From positions 54,409 through 118,408 of the forward strand of contig NZ_JAGGOG010000021.1 in the NCBI RefSeq assembly GCF_018614655.1: 64,000 nt of DNA, in the 5' to 3' direction. The DNA is from Pseudomonas fluorescens. Its GTDB lineage: Bacteria > Pseudomonadota > Gammaproteobacteria > Pseudomonadales > Pseudomonadaceae. Below the pieces are notes generated by a model. The model made no database searches. It was not told where the DNA came from and was given only the letters and a program-made list of their open reading frames with translations. The translations under genes and the position numbers were made by a program. Positions 36,368 through 45,406 of the stretch are shown here, piece by piece (the stretch's first letter is position 1; each line of letters starts with the position of its first letter).

Positions 36368-38305
36368 TTAGCTGCGTGAACTGCGCCAGGCGTTGATCAA
36401 CTGCTCAAAGGTGCCCTGGACTTGCTGGATCAGGGTTTCGTCATCAATCTCCCCCGCCATCCACGCTCGGCTTGGCTCCTGGAAGATCGTGCGACCCACG
36501 GCAAACCCTCGACAGGTCTGGCTCTGGGCGGCCTGCTGGAATCCATCCGCCAGATATTCGGCAGACGCATTCAAGCCCAACAACACCACGCCACGGCAGT
36601 ACGGATCGCGCTCTTGGATCAATTCATCGAGCTTTTTCCAGTCCTCTGCCGACTGCGCCTCGATCTTCCACCACGCCGGGTAAATGCCCAGGTTGTACAG
36701 GCGCTTGAGGCTGCGGTAGAGCACATCGGGATAGGTGGACGGGTGATCCTTGGGCGGGATGACTTCCAGCAGCAATTCATGCCCGCTGATTTGCGATGCC
36801 TGATACAGGCCCTTGAGTTGCGCTTCCTGTTCCAGGCGCAGCAGCGGCTCGTCGTCGGGGTGAAATTGCACCAGGCACTTGATGATCTGCTCCTGGGGCC
36901 AGGCAATCAGGTTGCTGCCGATGGAGCGGCCATGTTCAAAAGCCAGCGGGCGCGAGCCCTGGACTTCCACCGGGCGAGCGATCCACCAGCCGCGACCGCT
37001 GGCGGCGTTGAGGGCGTCCTGGCCGAAGCGCTGGTCGGCCAAAAGGCCGACATCGGCCTCGACGCCCTGCTCCCGCAGTTTGCGCTCGACCCGCTCCACG
37101 GCCTGGATAAATAACTGCTTTATGGCGCTGATACGCGCCGGGTCCTGGCCACCTTTCTGCGCCAGTTCCACCAGTTGCCCGCGATGGTCGAAGGCAAAGA
37201 CGAACAGTTGCTTCCAGCTTTTACGCGGCACGCTGACCTGATGCAGGCGTTGCAGCACGGGGTCCTGGTCCGGCCGGGTGATGGGCACCGGGCTGTTGAA
37301 CAGGTAATCCAGTTCGGCACGGGTCGGCATCGCCGGTGCACAAGCGTGGCGCGAAACCACCAGACCACCGCAGGCATTGGCCAGTTGGCAGCAACGCTCG
37401 TCACTGGCATCTTCCAGCCAGCCACTGAGGAAGCCCGACATGAAGGCATCACCGGCCCCCAACACGTTGAGCACTTCCACTCGTACGCCGGGATAAATCG
37501 CGCCGTCTTCGAGACGCGCCGGGATGTCGCCGTGAATCACCGTGCAGCCTTGTGGGCCGAGCTTGACCACCAGGGTCGCGGCCGTCAGGCCTCGCACCGT
37601 GCGCAAGGCGGTGAGCAAATCTTCGCTGCCGCCGGCGATGAGGAATTCTTCTTCGGTGCCGACGATCAGGTCGAACCGTGGGAGGATTTTCTGCACATGC
37701 TGGCTGACATTCTGGTCGGCGACAAAACGGGTTTCACCGTCGGCCTTGCCGGCCAGGCCCCATAGGACCGGACGGTAGTCGATGTCCAGCACACGCTTGA
37801 CGTGGTGTTTTTCGGCGTAGTCCAGCGCCTGGATGCTCGCCTTGTACACACCGTCGGTAGAGAAATGAGTGCCGGTGATCAGCAGGGCTTTGCTGGAGGC
37901 AATAAAGGCTTCATTGATATCCGCGGCCTGCAAGGCCATGTCGGCGCAGTTTTCGCGGTAGAACACCAGCGGGAAGGTTTCGCGGTCCTTGAGGCCCAGC
38001 AACACCATGGCGGTCAACCGCTCCGGGTCGACCTTGATGCCGCTGACATCACAGCCTTCGCGGGTCAGGGATTCCACCAGGAAACGACCCATGTGGTCGT
38101 CCCCCACCCGGGTCAGCATGGCCGACTTGAGCCCCAGCCGCGCGGTGCCGAAAGCGATGTTTGCGGAGGAACCGCCCAGGTATTTGGCGAAGCTTGAAAC
38201 GTCCTCCAACCGTGCACCTACCTGCTGTGCATAGAGGTCGACGCCCAGGCGCCCGAGGCAAATCAGATCCAATTGACGCCCACTGGCAAAACGAGTCTGG
38301 CCCAT
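36368..38305 (-). CDS. iolC: 5-Dehydro-2-deoxygluconokinase fused to DUF2090 aldolase-like domain
   Basis: This 645-aa protein has two parts. Residues 1 to about 330 are a PfkB/ribokinase-family kinase (YLGGSSANIAFGTARLGLKS, and the catalytic VLGAGDAFMSGFL), which phosphorylates 5-dehydro-2-deoxygluconate. The rest (about 345-645) is a DUF2090 domain, an aldolase-like barrel fused to IolC in many proteobacteria; it may supply the IolJ aldolase step, since no separate iolJ is seen. AGGAG precedes the ATG at 38305. It is the first gene of the iol operon. Confidence 0.93.
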   Translation of the reverse strand: MGQTRFASGRQLDLICLGRLGVDLYAQQVGARLEDVSSFAKYLGGSSANIAFGTARLGLKSAMLTRVGDDHMGRFLVESLTREGCDVSGIKVDPERLTAMVLLGLKDRETFPLVFYRENCADMALQAADINEAFIASSKALLITGTHFSTDGVYKASIQALDYAEKHHVKRVLDIDYRPVLWGLAGKADGETRFVADQNVSQHVQKILPRFDLIVGTEEEFLIAGGSEDLLTALRTVRGLTAATLVVKLGPQGCTVIHGDIPARLEDGAIYPGVRVEVLNVLGAGDAFMSGFLSGWLEDASDERCCQLANACGGLVVSRHACAPAMPTRAELDYLFNSPVPITRPDQDPVLQRLHQVSVPRKSWKQLFVFAFDHRGQLVELAQKGGQDPARISAIKQLFIQAVERVERKLREQGVEADVGLLADQRFGQDALNAASGRGWWIARPVEVQGSRPLAFEHGRSIGSNLIAWPQEQIIKCLVQFHPDDEPLLRLEQEAQLKGLYQASQISGHELLLEVIPPKDHPSTYPDVLYRSLKRLYNLGIYPAWWKIEAQSAEDWKKLDELIQERDPYCRGVVLLGLNASAEYLADGFQQAAQSQTCRGFAVGRTIFQEPSRAWMAGEIDDETLIQQVQGTFEQLINAWRSSRS

Positions 38306-38608
38306 GCTGGCTCCTGTTATTTTTATCAGCCTGCGTCTGCCGTCGTGGAGGCGGCAACCGCTCTTGGTAGATGCAGACTAAAACGTCCGACGGCGCCAAT
38401 CAATATTTATTCTATAAATATTTTTAGTGGAATAATTTTTCCATTAACCTTGAGCAGGATTGTTCCAGCCACGGTGCATCGTTTCAGCCAACGCCCGGCC
38501 CATGAAGCCAAGGTATTTTTTTACGCCTACCCTGTAGACTTGCGCACATCGACCTATTGTCAGGGGCAGATCGAACTGTCCTATAAGAACAAGCCAGAAG
38601 GATTTCCT
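38306..38608. promoter_or_regulatory. AT-rich divergent control region of iolC and iolR
   Basis: This 303-base gap contains an unusually AT-rich block (38396-38450) in a GC-rich region. It holds TATTTAT-TCT-ATAAATA, a perfect inverted repeat at 38404-38420, and the TGGAA-N6-TTCCA palindrome at 38428-38443. Both lie between the divergent iolC and iolR genes, where a repressor could control both promoters. No gene is seen. Confidence 0.75.
38428..38443. promoter_or_regulatory. Candidate IolR operator at iolC/iolR
   Basis: TGGAATAATTTTTCCA has arms TGGAA/TTCCA separated by six A/T bases, the same form as the site at 26941-26956 upstream of ibpA. It lies 122 bases upstream of iolC and about 165 bases upstream of iolR. 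Confidence 0.75.
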
Positions 38609-39505
38609 ATGTCCCAGAGCGCCCCGGAAGACGCACTCGCCAGCCTCCCGATCAATGCCGAGCGTCTGTTGCAACTGATCACCGACGAATACGAAAGCCT
38701 GCCGCGCCAGCTCAAACGCATCGCCAGCTACATGAGCCAGCAGAGCGACCGGATCATGGTCGACCGCATCAGCGACATCGCCCGGGAATGCGAAGTGCAT
38801 CCTTCGGCCATCGTGCGTTTTTCCCAGCGCTTCGGCTTCAGTGGTTTCAGTGAGATGCAGGCGCTGTTTCGCGAGGCGTACACCCACAAGACCACACCGG
38901 TGCAGAACTACCAGCAGCGCATCCGCAGCATGATCGCCAACAAGTCGCAGAAAGCCAGCGGCGGCGACCTGGCACGCGAATGCGTCAACGCTACCCTGTC
39001 GGGCATCGAACGCCTGGGGCTGGAGTTGGATGACGCGGCCTTCGACAAGGCCGTGGATCTGGTGGTGAATGCCGACAACATCTACGTGGTGGGCGTGCGT
39101 CGCTCCTTCGCCGTGGCCGATTATCTGGTCTATAACCTGCAGCACACCAACAAGCGCATCCACCTGGTGTCCGGGTTGGGCGGCAGTTACCGCGAGCAGA
39201 TGCGCAGCGTGCGGGCCAATGACCTGGTGATTGCGATCAGCTTTACGCCGTATGGCAAGGAAACCCAACATTGCCTGCGCATTGCCCAGCTTCATCAGGC
39301 CAAGACCCTGATCATCACCGACAGTAACCTTTCGCCGCTGGCAAAGCGGGCGAATGCGGTGTTGTTGGTGAATGAAGGGTCGTCGTTTGCCTTCAGGTCG
39401 TTGAGTGCGACCCTTTGCTTGTGTCAGGCGTTGTTTATTGCGGTGGCGTATCGGTTGGAGTTGAAGGTGGATGAGATTCATGAGCAGGTGGGGTTTGATG
39501 ATTGA
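38609..39505 (+). CDS. iolR: RpiR-family regulator of inositol catabolism
   Basis: This 298-aa protein has an N-terminal RpiR helix-turn-helix (about 25-95, including IARECEVHPSAIVRFSQRFGFSGFSEMQ) and a C-terminal SIS sugar-phosphate domain (about 130-280, with YVVGVRRSFAVADYL and LVIAISFTPYGKE). The family usually represses until a pathway intermediate binds the SIS domain. It is divergent from iolC, with the operator-like palindromes between, so it is very probably the iol repressor. AAGGA lies 6 bases before the ATG. It is unrelated to the DeoR-type IolR of Bacillus. Confidence 0.88.
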   Translation: MSQSAPEDALASLPINAERLLQLITDEYESLPRQLKRIASYMSQQSDRIMVDRISDIARECEVHPSAIVRFSQRFGFSGFSEMQALFREAYTHKTTPVQNYQQRIRSMIANKSQKASGGDLARECVNATLSGIERLGLELDDAAFDKAVDLVVNADNIYVVGVRRSFAVADYLVYNLQHTNKRIHLVSGLGGSYREQMRSVRANDLVIAISFTPYGKETQHCLRIAQLHQAKTLIITDSNLSPLAKRANAVLLVNEGSSFAFRSLSATLCLCQALFIAVAYRLELKVDEIHEQVGFDD

Positions 39506-39683
39506 CCGCTGTGCTCCTGTTCTCCTGGGTGTTGGGGGCCTATCCGTTGCTGCGGTAACGGCCTCCTGAGGTCCCGCCCTTGCGGCATGCAAATGCCTAC
39601 ATGAATATTTTTTTAGGAAGCTGGCTACCGTTTCTTGGCAAAATGCATCTACTTCAGTGTGAATTGCTCACCAGGTACTCCTT

Positions 39684-40367
39684 ATGACCCGCATTTTGAC
39701 CATCGAAGACGACGCCGTAACGGCCCGCGAGATCGTCGCTGAACTGAGTAGTCATGGACTGGACGTCGATTGGGTGGACAACGGCCGCGAAGGCCTGGTC
39801 CGCGCGGTCAGTGGCGATTACGATCTGATCACCCTCGATCGCATGCTCCCCGAACTGGATGGCCTGGCCATCGTCACCACCCTGCGCACCATCGGTGTCT
39901 CGACGCCGATCCTGATGATCAGTGCTCTCTCCGACGTCGACGAACGGGTACGCGGCCTGCGGGCCGGTGGCGATGATTACCTGACCAAACCTTTCGCCTC
40001 CGATGAAATGGCGGCGCGGGTCGAGGTGCTGCTGCGACGCAAAAGCACGGTCAAGGAATTCGAAACCGCGTTGCGGGTGGCCGATCTGGAGCTCAACCTG
40101 ATCAGCCGCGAAGCCAGCCGCGCCGACCAACCCCTGAGCCTGTTGCCCACCGAATACAAACTGCTGGAATTTTTGATGCGCAACACCGGGCAGATCCTGT
40201 CGCGGATGATGATCTTCGAGGAAGTCTGGGGTTATCACTTCGACCCAGGCACCAACCTGATCGACGTCCACATCGGTCGTCTGCGCAAGAAAATCGATCC
40301 ACCGGGCCTCACGCCGCTGATCCGCACGGTACGAGGCTCGGGTTATGTCATTGCTGAACCCCTCTAA
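39684..40367 (+). CDS. Response regulator, OmpR family
   Basis: This 227-aa two-component regulator has a receiver domain (1-120) with the acidic pair D9/D10, the phospho-acceptor D52 in LITLDRMLPE and the lysine in YLTKPF. It ends with an OmpR-type winged helix (about 130-225, ending IRTVRGSGYVIAEPL). It overlaps the start of the kinase gene downstream by 23 bases, so the two are co-translated. The signal and targets are not apparent. Confidence 0.92.
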   Translation: MTRILTIEDDAVTAREIVAELSSHGLDVDWVDNGREGLVRAVSGDYDLITLDRMLPELDGLAIVTTLRTIGVSTPILMISALSDVDERVRGLRAGGDDYLTKPFASDEMAARVEVLLRRKSTVKEFETALRVADLELNLISREASRADQPLSLLPTEYKLLEFLMRNTGQILSRMMIFEEVWGYHFDPGTNLIDVHIGRLRKKIDPPGLTPLIRTVRGSGYVIAEPL

Positions 40368-41739
40368 GGGCTGGCGCTCTTCCAGCAGCCGCTTGCTGGC
40401 GTTGTACAGTTCATTGTTCGTAGCCTGGAGCTGCATCCTCATGGGGGTGCTGTATTACGAGGTATCGGGTTACCTGGGGGATCTGTCGCGCCACTCCCTG
40501 ATGCAGCGTCAACACCTGTTCCAACGCTTCGAGGGCGAAGAGCTGGTGGAAGCGTTGAGCACCAGCATGACCTTCGACATGAAAGGCGTAGATGCCTACG
40601 GCCTGTTCGACGAGCAGTTCAACCCACTGAGCGGCCCCATCCGTGCCGTTCCTGCGGACCTGCCACTGGACGGACACATCCACGCCCTCGCCAATTGCAT
40701 CGACTCCGATGACCCGAAACTGCCCCGCGACAGCTGCGACGCCGTGGCCACCCATACCAACGACGACCGCTGGCTGATCCTGGTGCGGGAAAACGGTTCG
40801 CTGTTCGGCGTGACCCGGATCATCCTGCATGCCCTGCTCTGGGGGATTTCCCTGACCATTATCCCCGGTGCCGCCGGTTGGCATCTGTTGCGTCGGCGAC
40901 CGCTGCGCCGGATTCGCGGGATTCAGGCCAGCGCCGAGGCTATCGTCGCCGGCGACCTGACCCATCGCCTGCCGCTGTCCAATCGGCGTGACGAGCTGGA
41001 CATGCTGGCGGCGATCGTCAACGCCATGCTCGATCGCATCGAGAAACTGATGAACGAGGTCAAGGGCGTGTGCGACAACATTGCCCACGACCTACGCACA
41101 CCGCTGACCCGTCTGCGGGCGCAGTTGTACCGGATCAAGCAGCAGGCCGACGAAAACTCGCCCCATGCCCTGCAACTGGATGAAGTGATCAGTGAGACCG
41201 ACACGCTGATGGCGCGTTTTCGCGGGTTGCTGCGGATTTCCGAGCTGGAAGACCACCAACGTCGCTCCGGCTTCCTGGTGCTCGATCCCCTGCCCTTGCT
41301 GCGCGAACTTCATGACTTCTACCTGCCCCTGGCGGAAGAAGGTGAGATGCAGCTGCTGCTGGAAACCCCGGAATCGCTACCGTGGATTACCGGTGACCGG
41401 GCCTTGCTGTTCGAAGCCCTGGCCAACCTGCTGAGCAACTCGATCAAATTCACGCCACCGGGAGGCTCGGTGATTCTGCGGGCCGTCAACGATGCCGGCT
41501 GCACGCGAATTGAAGTCCTGGATTCGGGGCCTGGTATTCCCGAGGCGGAACGCAACTCCGTATTCCAGCGTTTCTATCGAGTGGAAGAAGGCAATCAACA
41601 CGGCGGGTTTGGATTGGGATTGTCGATTGTTGCGGCGATCATCAACTTGCACGGTTTCAAGCTGGAAGTGGGCACCAGCGAGCTGGGCGGTGCGCGGCTG
41701 GTGCTGGAGTGTCGGCAGCAGTTGATGCCGGAAGCTTGA
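40345..41739 (+). CDS. Sensor histidine kinase
   Basis: This 464-aa membrane kinase has a first transmembrane helix at about 17-40, a periplasmic sensor of roughly 115 residues with three cysteines (C118 and C131 plausibly form a disulfide), and a second helix at about 157-182. HAMP, a dimerisation domain with the phospho-accepting H248 in NIAHDLRTPLTR, and a HATPase domain (NLLSNSIKFTPPGG; DSGPGIP; GFGLGLSI) follow. It starts inside the response-regulator gene. The ligand is unknown. Confidence 0.92.
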   Translation: MSLLNPSKGWRSSSSRLLALYSSLFVAWSCILMGVLYYEVSGYLGDLSRHSLMQRQHLFQRFEGEELVEALSTSMTFDMKGVDAYGLFDEQFNPLSGPIRAVPADLPLDGHIHALANCIDSDDPKLPRDSCDAVATHTNDDRWLILVRENGSLFGVTRIILHALLWGISLTIIPGAAGWHLLRRRPLRRIRGIQASAEAIVAGDLTHRLPLSNRRDELDMLAAIVNAMLDRIEKLMNEVKGVCDNIAHDLRTPLTRLRAQLYRIKQQADENSPHALQLDEVISETDTLMARFRGLLRISELEDHQRRSGFLVLDPLPLLRELHDFYLPLAEEGEMQLLLETPESLPWITGDRALLFEALANLLSNSIKFTPPGGSVILRAVNDAGCTRIEVLDSGPGIPEAERNSVFQRFYRVEEGNQHGGFGLGLSIVAAIINLHGFKLEVGTSELGGARLVLECRQQLMPEA

Positions 41740-41756
41740 ATACACCGCCGATCAAA

Positions 41757-41847
41757 AATGTAGGAGCGGGCTTGCTCGCGAATGCGGGCCAGCCAATACA
41801 TCTGTCGACTGACACACCGCTTTCGCGAGCAAGCCCGCTCCCACATT
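41757..41847. repeat. REP inverted pair after the two-component genes
   Basis: AATGTAGGAGCGGGCTTGCT(CGCGAATGCGG) at 41757-41787 pairs with the complement at 41817-41847. There are single mismatches, A for G in the GTGGGAG core and a T in the GCTTTCGC arm. It lies between convergent genes. Confidence 0.9.
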
Positions 41848-41872
41848 AGATTCGTGTTGATTTTTAGATTGA

Positions 41873-42289
41873 TCAGGCCGGGAAATTGCCGCGCAACGCC
41901 TCAAGCCCACCGCTGTACACGCCAGTGAACAACTCCTCCACCGCCGCGTCCGTCACACCGGCCACCGGCGTGAACACTCCGGACCAGGTCACTTTCGCCG
42001 TGCTGTCGGTCAACGCCTCAACCTTCAGGGTCGCTAAATACTCGCTCACCGGAAACGGCGACTCACTGATGGAGTAGCTGTAGGTGCGCGCCGCGTCATC
42101 AAAGGTCTGCAGACGCTCAACCACCACGCCACCGTCAGCGGTTTGCAGGTGACGCACACGGCCGCCGTCGCTGGGCTCGCTCTTGGCGATAAAGGGCAGC
42201 CAGTCCGGCAGCGAATTAAAGCCACCGACCAATTGCCAGACCTGTTCGGCCGACGCCGGGATTTCAATAACAGCAGATGCTTTTGCCAC
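41873..42289 (-). CDS. SRPBCC (START-like) family protein
   Basis: This 138-aa protein of the polyketide cyclase/SRPBCC fold begins KASAVIEIPASAEQVWQLVGGFNSLPDWLP split over its first strand and helix. Such proteins bind hydrophobic ligands in a helix-grip cavity. It is 20 bases downstream of the SDR gene and probably in one operon with it and the aldo/keto reductase. The substrate is unknown; a role in small-molecule or aldehyde metabolism is only suggested by its neighbours. Confidence 0.82.
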   Translation of the reverse strand: MAKASAVIEIPASAEQVWQLVGGFNSLPDWLPFIAKSEPSDGGRVRHLQTADGGVVVERLQTFDDAARTYSYSISESPFPVSEYLATLKVEALTDSTAKVTWSGVFTPVAGVTDAAVEELFTGVYSGGLEALRGNFPA

Positions 42290-42309
42290 AATAAGACTCC
42301 AAAAAATAG

Positions 42310-43107
42310 TTAGATCGCCATGCTGTCGACGACGCCGCCGTCAACCCGCAAAGCGGCGCCGGTAGTGGCCGAAGACAGCGGTGAAGCAATGTACGCCACC
42401 AGATTCGCCACTTCATCCACATTCGCCGCACGTTGAATGATCGAGGTCGGCCGGGCTTCCCGCACAAACACATCGGCCTCCTCCCGCGCACTGCGCCCGG
42501 ATTTCGCCGTGGCGTCCTTGAGCATCTCTTCCAGGCCGTCGGTAAAGGTCGGCCCCGGCAGGATCGCATTCACCGTCACACCCGTACCCGCCAGGCGCTT
42601 GGCCAAACCGTGGGACACCGCCAGGTTGGCGCTTTTGGTGACGCCGTAGTTGATCATGTCCGCCGGCGTCGCCACACCCGATTCCGAGGACAGGAAAATC
42701 ACCCGGCCCCAGCCCTGCTTGACCATGTCCGGCACATAATGCCGCGCCAGGCGCACGCCGGAGATCACGTTGACCTCATAGAAGCGCGTCCACTCGCTGT
42801 CCGGGGCTTCGAAGAAGTCCACGTCGTTGAAGATTCCCAAGTTGTTCACCAGGATGTCCGCTCGCGGTTCGGCGGCGAACAGCGTTGCTGCGCCTTCGGC
42901 GGTGCCCAGGTCAGCGACCACTCCGCGCAGTTGGGCGCCGGGAACGGCCAGGCGAATACTCGCCAGGGCCGCGTCCACTTTGCTCGATTCACGTCCGACC
43001 ACCACCACCGTGGCACCGGCATCAGCCAGAGCCTGGCTGATGCCCAGGCCGATCCCGGCGGTGCTGCCACTGACGATTGCCAACTTGCCGCTTACATCGA
43101 TTTTCAT
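42310..43107 (-). CDS. Short-chain dehydrogenase/reductase
   Basis: This 265-aa classical SDR has the cofactor motif GSTAGIGLGIS, the NNLGI motif (NNLGIFNDV) and the catalytic SxxS...YxxxK set, with YGVTK preceded by SSESG. The C-terminus ends in RVDGGVVDSMAI. The ATG at 43107 starts MKIDVSGKLAIVSG, the natural start for the fold. It follows the aldo/keto reductase by 16 bases. The substrate is not identifiable from sequence. Confidence 0.88.
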   Translation of the reverse strand: MKIDVSGKLAIVSGSTAGIGLGISQALADAGATVVVVGRESSKVDAALASIRLAVPGAQLRGVVADLGTAEGAATLFAAEPRADILVNNLGIFNDVDFFEAPDSEWTRFYEVNVISGVRLARHYVPDMVKQGWGRVIFLSSESGVATPADMINYGVTKSANLAVSHGLAKRLAGTGVTVNAILPGPTFTDGLEEMLKDATAKSGRSAREEADVFVREARPTSIIQRAANVDEVANLVAYIASPLSSATTGAALRVDGGVVDSMAI

Positions 43108-43123
43108 GTTTGAACTCCTGTGA

Positions 43124-44128
43124 TTAGAGGGGCAATGGCGCACGGGCCGAAATCAATCGGGCGTCACGCAGGGCCTGCCAAAAGGCGGCTGGAATCTTTA
43201 CTGACAACGCTGCGACGTCTTCGGCAATGCGTCCCGGACGACTGGCACCGGGAATCACTGCGGCCACGGCCGGATGGGCCAGGGAGAATTGCAGCGCAGC
43301 GGCTTTCACATCGACGCCGTGGGCCTGGGCGATGGCCTTGATCTGCTCGACTTTGTTGATGATCGCCGGGCTGGCTTTCTGGTATTCGAAGTGTTCGCCG
43401 CCGGCCAGGATCCCCGAACTGTACGGGCCACCGACCACGATCTCGACGTTCTGGGCCAGCGCCGCATCCATCAGGCGTTGCAGGGCGCGCTCGTGGTCCA
43501 GCAACGTGTAGCGGCCGGCCAGCAGGAAGCCGTCGGGCTGGGCTTCGGTCAGGTCCAGAGTCAGTTCGCAGGGCTCAACCCGGTTAACCCCAAGGCCCCA
43601 AGCCTTGATGACACCTTCTTCACGCAGCCGGGTCAGCACTTTGAACGCACCGGTGCGGGCCTGGTTGAAGTACTCCAGCCATTGATCACCGTAGAAGTCC
43701 TGAGCGATGTCGTGGATCCAGACGATGTCCAGGCGATCGGTTTGCAGGCGCTTTAGGCTGTCTTCGATGGAGCGCAAGGTAGCGTCGGCGCTGTAATCAT
43801 TGAGCATTTTGTTGGGGCGACCGTGTTCGAATACGCCGCTTTTCTCACCCAGGTCCCGGGCGCTTTCTTCCACTTCGTCGAGAATCAGCCGACCGACCTT
43901 GGTGCTGAGCACGTAGTCATCGCGGTTGTACTTCGACAGGGCCTGGCCCAGACGCAATTCCGACAGGCCGGAGCCGTAGAACGGTGCAGTATCGAAGTAC
44001 CGCACGCCCTGATTCCACGCAGCCTCGACGGTGGCCTGGGCTTCTTCTTCGGGAATGGCGCGGAACATGTTGCCCAACGGCGCGGTGCCAAAACCCAGCA
44101 CGCCGGGCAGTTTGTCTTTCAAGCTCAT
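43124..44128 (-). CDS. Aldo/keto reductase
   Basis: This 334-aa AKR barrel enzyme resembles the D-threo-aldose 1-dehydrogenase/pyridoxal 4-dehydrogenase group. The catalytic tetrad is visible in DTAPFYGSG (Asp and Tyr), STKVGR (Lys) and WIHD (His). The C-terminal PGASRPGRIAEDVAAL binds the nicotinamide cofactor phosphate region. It is the first gene of the operon, divergent from a LysR regulator at 44257 that probably controls it. Likely substrates are sugars or aldehydes. Confidence 0.88.
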   Translation of the reverse strand: MSLKDKLPGVLGFGTAPLGNMFRAIPEEEAQATVEAAWNQGVRYFDTAPFYGSGLSELRLGQALSKYNRDDYVLSTKVGRLILDEVEESARDLGEKSGVFEHGRPNKMLNDYSADATLRSIEDSLKRLQTDRLDIVWIHDIAQDFYGDQWLEYFNQARTGAFKVLTRLREEGVIKAWGLGVNRVEPCELTLDLTEAQPDGFLLAGRYTLLDHERALQRLMDAALAQNVEIVVGGPYSSGILAGGEHFEYQKASPAIINKVEQIKAIAQAHGVDVKAAALQFSLAHPAVAAVIPGASRPGRIAEDVAALSVKIPAAFWQALRDARLISARAPLPL

Positions 44129-44256
44129 GGTTGGATCCTCAAAGGGTTCAAGGTCGTGGTGTGACCGTTGAGCAGATCCTAGATTGCTTCGATCAGACCG
44201 CCCAAGACATACTGCGACCTACTTGAGTCCTTTTACGTCTAAAGCATGGGCCTTAC

Positions 44257-45150
44257 ATGATCGATTTCCGCCAACTGCGCTACTTCGTTGTAGTCGCCGA
44301 AGAAGAACACGTGGGGCGCGCCGCTGAACGGTTGCACATCTCCCAGTCGCCTTTGAGTCGGCAGATTGCCCAACTGGAAGAGCGTCTGGGCCTGACCCTG
44401 TTCGAGCGTAGCCAACAGCGCATTCGTCTGACGCGGGATGGCCAGACCTTTCTGGCAGAAACCAAGGCACTGCTGACCCACGCCAACCGACTGGAGTCCC
44501 TGGGTCGTCGTTTGGGTCGAGGTGAAGAAGGCGGCTTGTGCATCGGCTACATCGAAAACGCCATGCATGCCGGTGTGCTACCCAATGCCCTGAAAGTACT
44601 GCGTGAAACACGTCCCAATGTGCATATCGCGCTGTACAACCTGCCGTCCGGCGAGCAATTGGAAGGCTTGCGGCAACGCAGCCTGGATATCGCGCTGGTC
44701 GGTGAGCCGCCAGCGGCCGACGATCCGGACCTGTTGTCCTTCCAGGTGCTCGACGACCCGATGCTGCTGGCCTTGCCGGAGCAGCATCCACTGGCCAGCC
44801 AGGCCACGTTGCTGCCGGAACATCTGGCCGACCAGCAATGGATCGGCGTACAGCGCAAACCCGGTACCGCTGACGATTTCGTCGCTGCCTGCATCCGCGC
44901 CGGCTTCACGCCGCAGATGCCGATGGAGGCCAGTGAGCCGTTTACCGCGTTGGGCTTGGTGGCGTCGGGGCTTGGGGTGGCGATGGTGCAGAAGGGTTTG
45001 AGCCGGAACGCACCGCCGGGGGTAGTCTTGCGGGAACTGCCTTGGCTGACGTACACCACACCGTTGTGGGCGGCGTGGCATCGGATCAATTTGAGGCCGT
45101 TGGTGGAGACGTTCAGGCAGGTATTGACGGGGCCTGCGCACGATCTATAA
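44257..45150 (+). CDS. LysR-family transcriptional regulator
   Basis: This 297-aa LysR-type regulator has an N-terminal winged HTH (1-60: DFRQLRYFVVVAEEEHVGRA, then LHISQSPLSRQIAQLEERLG). The effector domain (about 90-295) is of the two-lobed periplasmic-binding-protein type. It is divergent from the aldo/keto reductase operon, with 128 bases between, the usual arrangement for a LysR regulator and its target. The effector is unknown. Confidence 0.9.
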   Translation: MIDFRQLRYFVVVAEEEHVGRAAERLHISQSPLSRQIAQLEERLGLTLFERSQQRIRLTRDGQTFLAETKALLTHANRLESLGRRLGRGEEGGLCIGYIENAMHAGVLPNALKVLRETRPNVHIALYNLPSGEQLEGLRQRSLDIALVGEPPAADDPDLLSFQVLDDPMLLALPEQHPLASQATLLPEHLADQQWIGVQRKPGTADDFVAACIRAGFTPQMPMEASEPFTALGLVASGLGVAMVQKGLSRNAPPGVVLRELPWLTYTTPLWAAWHRINLRPLVETFRQVLTGPAHDL

Positions 45151-45167
45151 GCCAATATCAATCCAAT

Positions 45168-45376
45168 GTGGAAGCTGGCTTGCCTGCGATGGCGATTGTA
45201 GCCGCTGCCGAGGTACGAGGCTGCGATGGGTTTGGTGCGGCATTCCGACGTAGCGACCCCCTAAGCGGTCCTGCGGCCCGCATCGCAGCCTCGTGCCTCG
45301 GCAGCGGCTACAGAAAATCAGGCACCTGCGCAATTGTGTAGATACCTATGGTTATCGCAGGCAAGTCAGCTCCCAC
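45168..45376. repeat. Nested element: REP-type pair enclosing a GTAGCCGCTGCCG pair
   Basis: The outer arms 45168-45190 (GTGGAAGCTGGCTTGCCTGC plus GAT) and 45354-45376 match at 21 of 23 positions. Inside are the 31-bp arms 45198-45228 and 45281-45311, differing by one base. Between the inner right arm and the outer right arm lies TTGTGTAGATACCTATGG, also found beside copy 1 (7142). The arrangement looks like one repeat pair placed inside another. Confidence 0.85.
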
Positions 45377-45406
45377 ATTTGACTTCATTGTCAGGTCTGT
45401 ATCATT

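Noticed and set aside
39541..39600. A sequence after iolR resembling a sequence common in Pseudomonas intergenic regions, with a weak GGCAT/ATGCC hairpin and a distant T run
   Set aside because: The hairpin is too short and too far from the T run to call a terminator, and I could not verify the repeat.
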